Assembly (NCBI RefSeq): GCF_008692195.1
Contig: NZ_RXOM01000010.1
Location: 44,361-108,360 of the forward strand
Length of the DNA: 64,000 nt
DNA from: Salegentibacter sp. R32
Lineage (GTDB): Bacteria > Bacteroidota > Bacteroidia > Flavobacteriales > Flavobacteriaceae
Direction of reading: 5' to 3'
Both the position numbers and the translations under genes were made by a program. Positions 10,310-17,871 of this stretch are shown here, in pieces (the first letter of the stretch is position 1; the number at the start of each line of letters is the position of its first letter). Under the pieces are notes generated by a model, which was not told the origin of the DNA, made no database searches, and was given only the letters and a program-made list of their open reading frames with translations.

Positions 10310-11233
10310 ATGAGAAAATTCAAATGTCCCGTCTTATTCACAAGCTTCATTTTGATGATAGGTTTAATAGGAGGTATTCAGGCTCAAATCCCGAACCCTA
10401 TTAAAAATCCTATTTATTATTCAGTAGAAGAAGCTGTACAAGCGAAACATGCAAAACAGCTTAACCTTCGCGATCAACATTTATTTTTTGTTCCCACTGA
10501 AATACAAAGGTTGAAGGAATTAGAATTTCTTAACCTGATGCGGAATAATATCTCAAAATGGGATAAAGAACTTTTCACCCTAAAAAGCTTAAACCATCTG
10601 AACCTAAAACTCAATTCACTCACTTACATTCCCAGAGAAATTGAAAAATTAGGTAAACTACAAACCCTTGACTTGGGAAGTAATAATATTGCGGTGATCC
10701 CTACGGAAATAGAAAAATTAAAGCAGCTTAAAAACCTTCACTTTTCCCTTAATTTACTAACTTCAGTTCCTAAGCAATTGGGAAATTGTGAAAATTTAGA
10801 AGTATTAGAATTAGATAATAACCAGCTTAGTCACCTTCCGCAAGAAATTAGCAACCTAAAAAAATTAAGGTTATTACATTTAGGGTTTAATCAATTTAAT
10901 GAATTAGATGCAAATTATCTGAACTTAAAAAATATTCAAGAGTTAAATTTAGAACATAACCAGCTTAAAGAATTCCCTTCAGAAATTTCAGAATTAAAAA
11001 GTCTGGAATCTTTAATTTTAAATGATAATGAACTGAAAACCTTACCCAATGAACTTACGGAAGTGTCAACTTTAAAAATGCTGATACTTTCTAATAATAA
11101 TCTCACTAAACTACCAGAAGGTCTTGAAAAATTGAAAAATTTAAAAACGCTTATTGCTTTAAACAACAACTTTCCCGAAGCAGAAAAAGATAGAATAAAA
11201 AAACAGCTTCCTAACTGTAAAATTTATTTTTAA
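10310..11233 (+). CDS. Secreted leucine-rich-repeat protein
   Basis: The 307-residue product has a signal peptide (about 1-25, ending GIQAQ). About ten leucine-rich repeats of 23 residues follow, with the pattern LxxLxLxxNxLxxLPxEIxxL, from about residue 55 to the end. Such repeats form a curved protein-binding scaffold; the signal peptide predicts a periplasmic or surface location. There is no sorting domain and no lipobox. The gene follows the phosphatase terminator, and TATTTTTG at 10297-10304 could serve as a -7 box only 5 bases before the ATG. It converges on the toxin gene of the next island with a gap of only 4 bases. The binding partner is unknown. Confidence 0.8.
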   Translation: MRKFKCPVLFTSFILMIGLIGGIQAQIPNPIKNPIYYSVEEAVQAKHAKQLNLRDQHLFFVPTEIQRLKELEFLNLMRNNISKWDKELFTLKSLNHLNLKLNSLTYIPREIEKLGKLQTLDLGSNNIAVIPTEIEKLKQLKNLHFSLNLLTSVPKQLGNCENLEVLELDNNQLSHLPQEISNLKKLRLLHLGFNQFNELDANYLNLKNIQELNLEHNQLKEFPSEISELKSLESLILNDNELKTLPNELTEVSTLKMLILSNNNLTKLPEGLEKLKNLKTLIALNNNFPEAEKDRIKKQLPNCKIYF

Positions 11234-11237
11234 TAAC

Positions 11238-11576
11238 TTAAAATTTTCCATCTAAACTGATAATTTCTTCTTTTAGTTTTATTAAATACCGATTAATAAT
11301 TGCCCAAACAATCGAGTTATCGATACTGTCATAAGCATGAACCAATCTGTTTCTAAAAGCGATGATTTGTTTATCGTTTTCAATTTTAATAGAAGTATCC
11401 GCTTTTTTAAGCTGATTTAAAGCTTCTCCAATATTGGCTAATTGTCTTTCAACGGCACTTTGGGTTTTTAAATCGTCTTCGTAAAGACTGAAATCTGTAA
11501 CATCAACAGTAAATTTTTCTATTAAGTCGATGGCGATCAAAATATCAGATAGATATTTCTTGCTTTTGTCCATCAT
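11238..11576 (-). CDS. hepT: HepT-like ribonuclease toxin (DUF86)
   Basis: This 112-residue helical protein carries the HEPN/HepT active-site motif R75-N-R-L-V-H80-A-Y82 (Rx4HxY). HepT proteins are RNases that arrest growth. In studied systems the motif tyrosine is modified by nucleotides added by the partner MntA. The start lies within the 3' end of the upstream nucleotidyltransferase gene (32-base overlap), the usual antitoxin-first arrangement. The pair sits at the edge of an AT-rich accessory island and may act in plasmid or genomic-island stabilisation or in defence. Family assignment is firm; biological role is inferred. Confidence 0.85.
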   Translation of the reverse strand: MMDKSKKYLSDILIAIDLIEKFTVDVTDFSLYEDDLKTQSAVERQLANIGEALNQLKKADTSIKIENDKQIIAFRNRLVHAYDSIDNSIVWAIINRYLIKLKEEIISLDGKF

Positions 11577-11880
11577 AGATTAAAATTTTTGTGGAGTCAA
11601 TATTTTTTTTAAGAATAGGATTTTTTATAGAACTAGCAGTAAGTAAATCTACTTTTCGTTGGAAAAATTGCTCTAATTTATCCCAAATATCCATAAGGTT
11701 TTCCCCACGTTTAATAGGATCATCATTATCAATTTCAATGAGTAAATCTATATCACTGGAATTTTCACTAAATTGATTAGTTATAGAAGAACCAAATGCG
11801 TACAGACGCTTCACATTATGAGTTTTGCATAATGATAAAAAATCACTCATTTTATAAGATATAGATTCCTTTAAATTCAT
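11545..11880 (-). CDS. mntA: MntA-like nucleotidyltransferase antitoxin
   Basis: The 111-residue protein is a minimal nucleotidyltransferase (MNT). It has the AFGSS glycine-serine signature, the metal-binding pair in SDIDLLIEID and a third acidic residue in KVDLLT. MntA antitoxins silence HepT by AMPylating the toxin tyrosine. In this copy 11 residues separate GS from DxD, one more than the usual GSx10DxD. The gene lies directly upstream of, and overlaps, the HepT gene, so the two are translated together. ATG at 11880 is the first start; an internal ATG ten codons later would also leave the fold intact. Confidence 0.82.
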   Translation of the reverse strand: MNLKESISYKMSDFLSLCKTHNVKRLYAFGSSITNQFSENSSDIDLLIEIDNDDPIKRGENLMDIWDKLEQFFQRKVDLLTASSIKNPILKKNIDSTKILIYDGQKQEISI

Positions 11881-11973
11881 AATACTAATATAACTAATTT
11901 TTTAAAGGAGTAGCCTTTATATCACATTCAAAAGATATTCCCTTTTTATTTATTGGGTAAAATGAACTAGCGA

Positions 11974-12528
11974 TTATTTTCTATTAATTTTTACCATATT
12001 TTTAATTAGATTATATTTAAATTCTTTTAATTTATTTTTGGATAGACTTCTATGTTCATTTGAAATTACAAATTTATTATTACTAGTTGGTGCACCAGTT
12101 ATTATAGGTTTTATATCATTAAATAGAGTTCTTAATTTTAAAATCTCATTTTCTTCAATTATTGAACAAATCTCATTTAAGTCTTTTAATTCAGAAATTA
12201 AAGAACTTATATCTTTGAAAGTACGTGTCGTTTCACTGAATTTTAGAGAATTTATAGATAAGTACTTATCTATATTTTTAATTTTTTGATTCAATTGCTT
12301 AATTGATTGTTGAATTAACTCTTTTTCAAACTTTTTTGCTTCTAAGTTTTTTTGTAGAGTCGAAGAAATATAAAACCCAAATGTTGTAGTAACTAATAAT
12401 GAAAATAAACTAACTAAATCAATTTCATTTTTAAATTTAAAAAAGCTGTAAGAATTAGTTAAAAACCCAAATAATCCAGAAATTAAAATTATTGGTATTA
12501 ACCAATATATATTAATTTCTTTTTTCAT
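11974..12528 (-). CDS. Small membrane protein of unknown function, third gene of the GHKL/DUF4325 unit
   Basis: I do not recognise this protein. Read from the ATG at 12528 it has 184 residues. An alternative ATG at 12552 adds eight residues and lengthens the overlap with the upstream DUF4325 gene from 17 to 41 bases. Two hydrophobic segments near the N-terminus (WLIPIILISGLFGFL and LVSLFSLLVTTTFGFYI) form a membrane hairpin. A charged, helical, probably coiled-coil cytoplasmic part rich in Lys, Glu and Asn follows. The coding DNA is extremely AT-rich: I counted 34 G/C in the 180 bases 12001-12180. The overlap implies co-expression with the STAS-like and ATPase genes, so it may be a membrane anchor or effector of that unit. 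Confidence 0.65.
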   Translation of the reverse strand: MKKEINIYWLIPIILISGLFGFLTNSYSFFKFKNEIDLVSLFSLLVTTTFGFYISSTLQKNLEAKKFEKELIQQSIKQLNQKIKNIDKYLSINSLKFSETTRTFKDISSLISELKDLNEICSIIEENEILKLRTLFNDIKPIITGAPTSNNKFVISNEHRSLSKNKLKEFKYNLIKNMVKINRK

Positions 12529-12835
12529 CCATATAAGATTTAATTTCCTCAATCAAATACGGTTCTTCAATAGATATGAAATCTATTTTGTTTAGGACTT
12601 TAGTTTTTCCATACTTTCTGGCTAAGCCTCCGAATGCTTCATCTAAAAATGACGTAGCATATCCTGCTGTATTATCGAGATTAATTATTAATTTATCATT
12701 TGTTTCTTTGATACTTAAAAATTTTGGTTCTAAAATATTTTCGAAAAACTCTTGACCTGAAAAATCACCATCTGTCTTATATCTTGCTCCAGGTGTTTCT
12801 GAAAAATCTCTTGCAATATTAATTTCAATTGTCAT
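12512..12835 (-). CDS. Stand-alone DUF4325 (STAS-like) protein
   Basis: The 107-residue product matches the DUF4325 STAS-like pattern, best seen in ATSFLDEAFGGLARKYG around residues 60-76 (S-x-F-x-DE-x-FG-x-L). Folds of this type resemble anti-sigma antagonist proteins, and DUF4325 is often found fused to or beside GHKL ATPases. Here the ATPase is encoded immediately upstream with a 4-base overlap, so the pair is split into two chains. This suggests a kinase and substrate or a switch pair analogous to SpoIIAB/SpoIIAA, but the actual function of DUF4325 is unknown. No sigma factor or anti-sigma factor gene is adjacent. Confidence 0.78.
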   Translation of the reverse strand: MTIEINIARDFSETPGARYKTDGDFSGQEFFENILEPKFLSIKETNDKLIINLDNTAGYATSFLDEAFGGLARKYGKTKVLNKIDFISIEEPYLIEEIKSYMDEKRN

Positions 12836-13833
12836 ATTTGATTGTTAGAATTAAGTTCAAAATAGTAAAATGTACCACTATACGGAATGTCAATTTCATA
12901 AAACTCATTACTTATATAATCTAATATAACATTATTTGTTAAAATAAAAAGATTACTTATTCTATTTGTATCATATTTATCTTTTATGAATGGAAGTCCT
13001 TTGCCTCTAAATGGCAGACCTGTTCTAGACCCGATTTCACCTTTAAATGCTGATTGAAGTAAATCTTGTTTTCCTTTAAATAAAGTTAATAATTGTCTTC
13101 CTATTTTTTGGTTTAAAGTTTTTAGTACACCAACTCCATTATCAATAAAAGAAAAACTAACATATCTTTCTTTCTGATAATGACTTGTGGAAAGAATCCA
13201 TTTCTTTTTTTGACTACCTGGAAAACCGTGATTTATAGAGTTAGCCATTAACTCAATAAATAGACCTTGGAGTTTTTTATTTCTTTGAGATTTTCCTGTA
13301 ACAGTTTTCATTGCACTTGAAACAACTTTAGCAGTACTTTGAGGTTCAACAGACTTATTACTTTGTTCTATGATTGTATTAGAATTTACTTCTGAATAGT
13401 ATTCAATACTTCCTGACATATAATCAAAAAAGCCTGATAATTCAAGAACCCTTTTTGCCTTTGGATTTTTAGGTTTACTACCAATAATTTTTTTACCTCT
13501 AGCGGTAAATTCGTTAACTACGGAAAGTAAAAGTGCGATTGTTCCATTTGTAATAGTCTTAACATTTTTCATATTAAGATAAATACGCATATTAGAATTT
13601 TTTAACTCTTTTAAATCATTAATAAATTCAATCGTTTCTATTGTATTCTCGCGAAGAGAAAAAGTAGATGGTAATTTTTTTGAAATAGAATTTTTAACCA
13701 GATTTTCAAATTGTCGAACTGAAAATGGCTTTCCTATGTTTTTTTCTTTTTCTTTTAGATATTTTAATCTTCTCTTTTTTGTATAATCGCTTCTTTTCGA
13801 ATTAATTTTTTGTTGTAATTTTTTTTTATCCAC
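12832..13833 (-). CDS. GHKL-type ATPase with N-terminal STAS-like region
   Basis: The 333-residue protein has a very basic N-terminus (about 1-40). A region at about 65-145 looks STAS/MlaB-like (MRIYLNMKNVKTITNGTIA, then VLELSGF). A C-terminal histidine-kinase-type ATPase domain follows: the N-box is E194-x3-N198-x3-H202-G, the G1 box DNGVG is at 231-235, a GKG is at 277-279 and the ending is SGTFYYFEL. There is no H-box, so it is not a classical sensor kinase; it resembles anti-sigma-factor-type or effector ATPases. The start is GTG at 13833 because no ATG precedes the conserved part. It heads an overlapping three-gene unit with DUF4325 and a membrane protein, in an AT-rich island next to a toxin-antitoxin pair. 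Confidence 0.75.
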   Translation of the reverse strand: MDKKKLQQKINSKRSDYTKKRRLKYLKEKEKNIGKPFSVRQFENLVKNSISKKLPSTFSLRENTIETIEFINDLKELKNSNMRIYLNMKNVKTITNGTIALLLSVVNEFTARGKKIIGSKPKNPKAKRVLELSGFFDYMSGSIEYYSEVNSNTIIEQSNKSVEPQSTAKVVSSAMKTVTGKSQRNKKLQGLFIELMANSINHGFPGSQKKKWILSTSHYQKERYVSFSFIDNGVGVLKTLNQKIGRQLLTLFKGKQDLLQSAFKGEIGSRTGLPFRGKGLPFIKDKYDTNRISNLFILTNNVILDYISNEFYEIDIPYSGTFYYFELNSNNQI

Positions 13834-14048
13834 TAATTTTATTTTTGTGTATACTAAAGTTAAATTATTGCAAGTTAACAGGCTAAATATACATACTTGT
13901 AGCTTTAATTATTTTTCTTGTTTCTTTAACTATGATCTTAAATCATTAGAATTGTTATTTTATCAAAAATTGATTAATATAAGTTATTTCAGGCTAAACA
14001 CAACCCCCTAAATATATAAAATTTCTCAAAAACCATCCCATCACCCAT

Positions 14049-14076
14049 AAAAAAACCGAAGCCTTCGCTCCGGTTT
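14049..14076 (-). terminator. Intrinsic terminator of ybaB
   Basis: Read on the minus strand, ACCGGAGC and GCTTCGGT pair around a GAAG loop and a T run follows. It lies 28 bases after the ybaB stop codon. Confidence 0.75.
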
Positions 14077-14103
14077 TCCAAATATTTCCAATCCCTAAAA
14101 TGT

Positions 14104-14418
14104 TTACTTAAACATATCCATTCCCGGAATGTCAGGCATACCATCTTTCGCGGCAGCACCTAATTCTGCTTCGTTCATATCAGAAGCCCTTTTAATGGCT
14201 TTATTCAGCGTTAACACCAAATAATCTTCCAATTGCTCCTTATCTTCCAACAATTCTTCCGCCACTTCAATATTTTTAATTTCCCGGTTTCCCGTGATGG
14301 TCACCTTTAGCAAATCGTCACTCGATTTTTCCTGCATCGTTACCGTATCTAAGCGCTTTTTAGTCTCCTCAACCTTCGCCTGCGCTTCCTTTAATTTGTT
14401 CATCATATCTCCGAACAT
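14104..14418 (-). CDS. YbaB/EbfC family nucleoid-associated protein
   Basis: The 104-residue protein begins [13 protein letters not shown], continues through a long charged helix with [13 protein letters not shown], and then has the beta-hairpin pattern [17 protein letters not shown] typical of YbaB/EbfC. These small dimeric proteins bind DNA and contribute to nucleoid organisation. The length fits the family. In many bacteria the gene is next to dnaX or recR; here it diverges from an oligopeptidase gene with a gap of 109 bases containing a -7 box for each direction. A strong terminator follows it. Confidence 0.88.
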   Translation of the reverse strand: MFGDMMNKLKEAQAKVEETKKRLDTVTMQEKSSDDLLKVTITGNREIKNIEVAEELLEDKEQLEDYLVLTLNKAIKRASDMNEAELGAAAKDGMPDIPGMDMFK

Positions 14419-14444
14419 AGCCTTTTTATTTTTTGGTTCAACCG

Positions 14445-14452
14445 CAAAGTTA
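14445..14452 (-). promoter_or_regulatory. Promoter -7 box of ybaB
   Basis: On the minus strand this is TAACTTTG, an exact TAnnTTTG match 27 bases upstream of the ATG. No TTG is visible at the normal -33 distance. Confidence 0.5.
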
Positions 14453-14491
14453 TTAAATACTTAGAATGCTTCCTCATTTCTGCCGAAATTT

Positions 14492-14499
14492 TACCTTTG
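14492..14499 (+). promoter_or_regulatory. Promoter -7 box of the oligopeptidase gene
   Basis: TACCTTTG matches TAnnTTTG 28 bases before the ATG at 14528. No clear -33 TTG is seen, so strength is uncertain. Confidence 0.5.
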
Positions 14500-14527
14500 T
14501 AGCCATTCAAAATAGAAGTCCATCAAC

Positions 14528-16591
14528 ATGATAAAAGAAGATATACGTCCACCCAAACCCAAAAAAATAGCTAAAGAATTAAGCATTCACGGCGATACAA
14601 GAATAGATAATTACTTTTGGTTGAAGGAACGCGAGAACCCCGAAGTAGTTAATTACCTAGAAGAAGAAAATGACTATAACGAAAAGATGACGGCGCATAC
14701 CAAGCAGTTTCAGGAAAACCTGTTTGAAGAAATGAAAAGCCGAATCAAAGAAGACGATTCTTCCGTTCCTTATAAATTAAATGGCTATTGGTATTATGTG
14801 CGTTTTGAAGTAGGCAAAGGCTATCCCATTTACGCCCGAAAAAAAGAAACTTTAGACGCCGAAGAAGAAATTTTATTCAATTGCAATGAAATGGCCGAGG
14901 GTCATTCCTATTTCAAATTAAGCGGAGTTAGCGTAAGTCCCAACAACAAACTCGTCAGTTTTGGCGTCGATACCGTTAGTAGAAGAAAATATACCATTCA
15001 GATTAAAAATTTGGAAACCGGTGAAATTCTTCCTACAAAAATTGAAACAACCACCGGCGGTTCCACGTGGGCCAACGATAATAAAACCCTTTTCTACACC
15101 CGAAAAGACGAAGAAACGCTGCGTTCCGATAGGATTTACCAACATATTTTAGGCGAAAATCCCGACGATGATATGTTGGTGTATCAAGAAAACGATGAAA
15201 CTTTTAATACTTATGTTTATAAATCAAAATCTAAAAAATACATCATCATCGGTTCTAGCAGTACGATGAGCGATGAATACCGAATTTTAGATGCCGATAA
15301 ACCACGCGGACAGTTTCAGTTATTTCAAGAACGGGTTCGTGGAGTTGAGTATGGTTTTTCTCATTTTGAAAATCATTTCTACATCATCACCAATAAAGAT
15401 GATGCGCAGAATTTTAAGTTGATGAAAACTTTGGTAGATAAAACCGCTTCCAAACATTGGGAAGAAGTGATTCCGCATCGGGAAGACGTCTTGTTAGAAG
15501 ATATGGATATTTTCAAAAACTACCTGGTGCTCAGCGAACGTTATCACGGCTTAAACCGAATCAGGATTATGAGTTGGGACAATCAAGAAGATTATTACCT
15601 GCCTTTTGATAATGAAACTTACACGGCTTACACCGGCAATAATCCCGATTTTGATACCAATGTACTTCGGTATGGTTATAACTCGTTAACCACGCCTTCT
15701 TCGATTATCGATTTTAATATGAAAACCAAGGAAAGCGAAGTCAAAAAAGAACAAGAAGTACAAGATCCCAATTTTCATAAAGAAAATTATTTATCGGAGC
15801 GTATTTGGGCAACCGCCGAAGATGGTACGCAAATTCCCATTTCCTTGGTTTACAAAAAAGGAATGGAGCGTGACGCCAGCAATCCGGTTTTACAATATGC
15901 CTACGGAAGTTACGGACATACCACAGATCCTTCTTTTTCAACTTCACGGTTAAGCTTGTTGGACCGCGGATTCATCTTTGCCATTGCACACGTGCGAGGA
16001 AGCGAATATTTAGGGAGAAATTGGTACGAAGACGGAAAAATGCTTACCAAGCGAAACACTTTCACCGATTTTATAGATTGCAGCAAATATTTAATTGAAC
16101 AAAAATATACTTCAGCCAAACATTTATACGCGATGGGCGGTTCTGCCGGCGGAATGTTAATGGGCGGAATTTTAAATATGGCTCCGCAATTGTATAATGG
16201 GGTGATTGCAGCTGTTCCGTTTGTTGATGTAGTAACCACGATGTTGGACGATAGCATCCCATTAACCACTGGAGAATATGACGAATGGGGTAATCCTAAT
16301 GAAAAAGAATATTATGAGTATATGAAGTCGTATTCGCCGTACGATAATGTAATGGCGCAAGATTACCCGAATATACTGGTAACCACAGGCTTTCACGACT
16401 CTCAAGTACAATATTGGGAACCCGCCAAATGGGTGGCAAAATTAAGGGAATTAAAAACAGATAACAACAAATTACTCTTTCATACCAATATGGATGCGGG
16501 TCATGGTGGCGCTTCAGGAAGGTTTGAAGCCTTAAAAGAAGTTGCCGAAGATTATGCTTTTATATTAGACTTAGAAGGAATTAGCAATTGA
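14528..16591 (+). CDS. ptrB: Oligopeptidase B-like S9A serine peptidase
   Basis: The 687-residue protein has the two-part architecture of prolyl oligopeptidases. The N-terminal beta-propeller covers about residues 70-400 (it contains YYVRFEVGKGYPIY). The C-terminal alpha/beta-hydrolase domain carries catalytic S539 in GGSAGG, D624 in TGFHDSQV and H659 in DAGHGG. The motif set and length fit oligopeptidase B, which cleaves short peptides after basic residues, rather than proline-specific enzymes. No signal peptide is present, so it is probably cytoplasmic. It is read divergently from ybaB. The propeller restricts substrates to small peptides; exact specificity is inferred from the family. Confidence 0.87.
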   Translation: MIKEDIRPPKPKKIAKELSIHGDTRIDNYFWLKERENPEVVNYLEEENDYNEKMTAHTKQFQENLFEEMKSRIKEDDSSVPYKLNGYWYYVRFEVGKGYPIYARKKETLDAEEEILFNCNEMAEGHSYFKLSGVSVSPNNKLVSFGVDTVSRRKYTIQIKNLETGEILPTKIETTTGGSTWANDNKTLFYTRKDEETLRSDRIYQHILGENPDDDMLVYQENDETFNTYVYKSKSKKYIIIGSSSTMSDEYRILDADKPRGQFQLFQERVRGVEYGFSHFENHFYIITNKDDAQNFKLMKTLVDKTASKHWEEVIPHREDVLLEDMDIFKNYLVLSERYHGLNRIRIMSWDNQEDYYLPFDNETYTAYTGNNPDFDTNVLRYGYNSLTTPSSIIDFNMKTKESEVKKEQEVQDPNFHKENYLSERIWATAEDGTQIPISLVYKKGMERDASNPVLQYAYGSYGHTTDPSFSTSRLSLLDRGFIFAIAHVRGSEYLGRNWYEDGKMLTKRNTFTDFIDCSKYLIEQKYTSAKHLYAMGGSAGGMLMGGILNMAPQLYNGVIAAVPFVDVVTTMLDDSIPLTTGEYDEWGNPNEKEYYEYMKSYSPYDNVMAQDYPNILVTTGFHDSQVQYWEPAKWVAKLRELKTDNNKLLFHTNMDAGHGGASGRFEALKEVAEDYAFILDLEGISN

Positions 16592-16614
16592 TTAAAAAAA
16601 TTATTGTAAATTTG
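16588..16614 (+). promoter_or_regulatory. Promoter of the cysteate synthase-like gene
   Basis: TTG at 16588-16590 overlaps the ptrB stop codon; after 16 bases follows TAAATTTG at 16607-16614. Both match the Bacteroidota consensus, with spacing one base below the usual range. Confidence 0.6.
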
Positions 16615-16625
16615 CGATGTTTTGC

Positions 16626-16659
16626 AAAAATGTTTCCGACATTAGATGGAAGCATTTTT
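16626..16659 (+). promoter_or_regulatory. Stable hairpin in the leader of the cysteate synthase-like gene (attenuator or upstream terminator)
   Basis: AAAAATGTTTCC (16626-16637) pairs with GGAAGCATTTTT (16648-16659) around a 10-base loop. It lies only 11 bases beyond the -7 box and 24 bases before the ATG, ending in a T run. It could stop ptrB transcripts, or attenuate transcription of the downstream gene, or both. Confidence 0.6.
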
Positions 16660-16683
16660 ATATGTTAACAACAAGTTCAACTT

Positions 16684-17724
16684 ATGAAAGAAGACTTAAA
16701 GGTTTATAATGACGTATTGCAACTCATAGGTGATACCCCGCTCATTAAGCTCAATAAGGTTACAAAAGAATTAGAAGGTAATTATTTTGCGAAAGTAGAA
16801 GCCTTCAACCCGGGACACTCCACAAAAGATAGGATAGCCCTTCATATTATAGAAGAAGCAGAGCGAAAAGGTATTTTGCAGCCCGGCAGTACAATTATCG
16901 AAACAACATCGGGCAACACGGGATTTAGTATTGCCATGGTTAGTGTAATAAAAGGCTATGAGTGCATTTTGGCCGTAAGTTCTAAATCTTCTGCAGATAA
17001 AATAGATATGCTGAAAACGATGGGCGCCAAAGTATATGTTTGTCCCGCTCACGTTGCTCCAGACGATCCGCGTTCTTATTATGAAGTAGCCAAAAGGTTA
17101 CATCGAGAAATGAAAGGCTCGGTTTATATCAATCAATATTTTAATGAGTTGAATATCGATGCTCATTACAAAAGCACCGGACCTGAAATTTGGAAACAAA
17201 CCGAAGGAAAAATCACTCATTTAGTAGCTTGTAGTGGTACCGGAGGAACCATTTCTGGAACCGCGAGATACTTAAAAGAACAAAATCCAAATATTAAAGT
17301 CATCGGGATAGATGCTTATGGTTCTGTATTGAAAAAATACCACGAAACCAGGGAATTAGACCCAGATGAAATCTATCCGTATAGAATTGAAGGTTTAGGA
17401 AAAAATTTAATTCCAACCGCTACCGATTTTGATGTGATCGATAAATTTGTAAAAGTAACCGATGAAGCCAGTGCACATACAGCAAGATATATTGCTAGAA
17501 CTGAAGGTTTATTTGTAGGGTATACCAGTGGAGCGGTTTTTCAGGGAATTAAACAATTGGAAGAAGAAGGAGAATTTGATGAAAACAGCAATGTAGTGAT
17601 GATTTTCCCAGACCACGGTTCCCGTTACATGAGTAAAATCTATAGTGACGATTGGATGAACGAGCAAGGATTCTCAGATAGTGAAAATAACGTAGGAGCA
17701 GAAAAAATAGAATTTGTAAAATAA
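16684..17724 (+). CDS. capA: PLP-dependent cysteate synthase-like enzyme (cystathionine beta-synthase fold)
   Basis: The 346-residue protein belongs to the beta-family of PLP enzymes. The PLP lysine is K48 in NPGHSTKDR, the substrate loop TSGNTG spans 75-80 and the phosphate loop GTGGT spans 185-189. Length and sequence resemble the catalytic core of cystathionine beta-synthase, without CBS domains. The NPGHSTKDR loop differs from the NPGGSxKDR of cysteine synthases. It is followed by a serine-palmitoyltransferase-like gene, the pairing described for capnine synthesis in gliding Bacteroidota. There CapA makes cysteate from O-phosphoserine and sulfite. That function is inferred from the pairing; cysteine or cystathionine synthesis is the alternative. 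Confidence 0.7.
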   Translation: MKEDLKVYNDVLQLIGDTPLIKLNKVTKELEGNYFAKVEAFNPGHSTKDRIALHIIEEAERKGILQPGSTIIETTSGNTGFSIAMVSVIKGYECILAVSSKSSADKIDMLKTMGAKVYVCPAHVAPDDPRSYYEVAKRLHREMKGSVYINQYFNELNIDAHYKSTGPEIWKQTEGKITHLVACSGTGGTISGTARYLKEQNPNIKVIGIDAYGSVLKKYHETRELDPDEIYPYRIEGLGKNLIPTATDFDVIDKFVKVTDEASAHTARYIARTEGLFVGYTSGAVFQGIKQLEEEGEFDENSNVVMIFPDHGSRYMSKIYSDDWMNEQGFSDSENNVGAEKIEFVK

Positions 17725-17745
17725 TGATTTTATTGTAAATCATAG

Positions 17746-17782
17746 AAAAGCACCTTAAATTAGCGTTTAAGGTGCTTTTTTG
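17746..17782 (+). terminator. Terminator between the capA-like and capB-like genes
   Basis: AAAAGCACCTTAAA pairs with TTTAAGGTGCTTTTTT around a 6-base loop. Its position 22 bases after the stop shows that the two genes are separate transcripts, at least in part. Confidence 0.85.
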
Positions 17783-17838
17783 TTACTAAGCTGTTAACAA
17801 TTCTACGCATTACTTCTCGTTTTTAGATATAAAAATTT

Positions 17839-17846
17839 TATTTTTG
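17839..17846 (+). promoter_or_regulatory. Promoter -7 box of the capB-like gene
   Basis: TATTTTTG is an exact match to TAnnTTTG 25 bases before the ATG at 17872, directly downstream of the preceding terminator. The -33 element is not recognisable. Confidence 0.5.
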
Positions 17847-17871
17847 CAACTTGGTTTAAACTTAAAATCTT

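Noticed and set aside
11591..11776. Plus-strand open frame of 61 codons across the antitoxin gene
   Set aside because: It lies wholly opposite the intact MntA gene, has no family motif and ends arbitrarily; it is a shadow frame.
12038..12289. Plus-strand open frame of 83 codons opposite the membrane protein gene
   Set aside because: In AT-rich DNA such frames are expected on the opposite strand; the minus-strand frame overlaps its neighbours in an operon and is the credible one.
12512..13833. SpoIIAB/SpoIIAA-type sigma regulation module
   Set aside because: The folds are similar, but no sigma factor or phosphatase gene is adjacent and Bacteroidota lack that sporulation system, so the label would mislead.
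16684..17724. Ordinary cysteine synthase (CysK)
   Set aside because: The substrate loop and the pairing with a serine-palmitoyltransferase-like gene fit cysteate synthase better, although this cannot be excluded by sequence reading alone.
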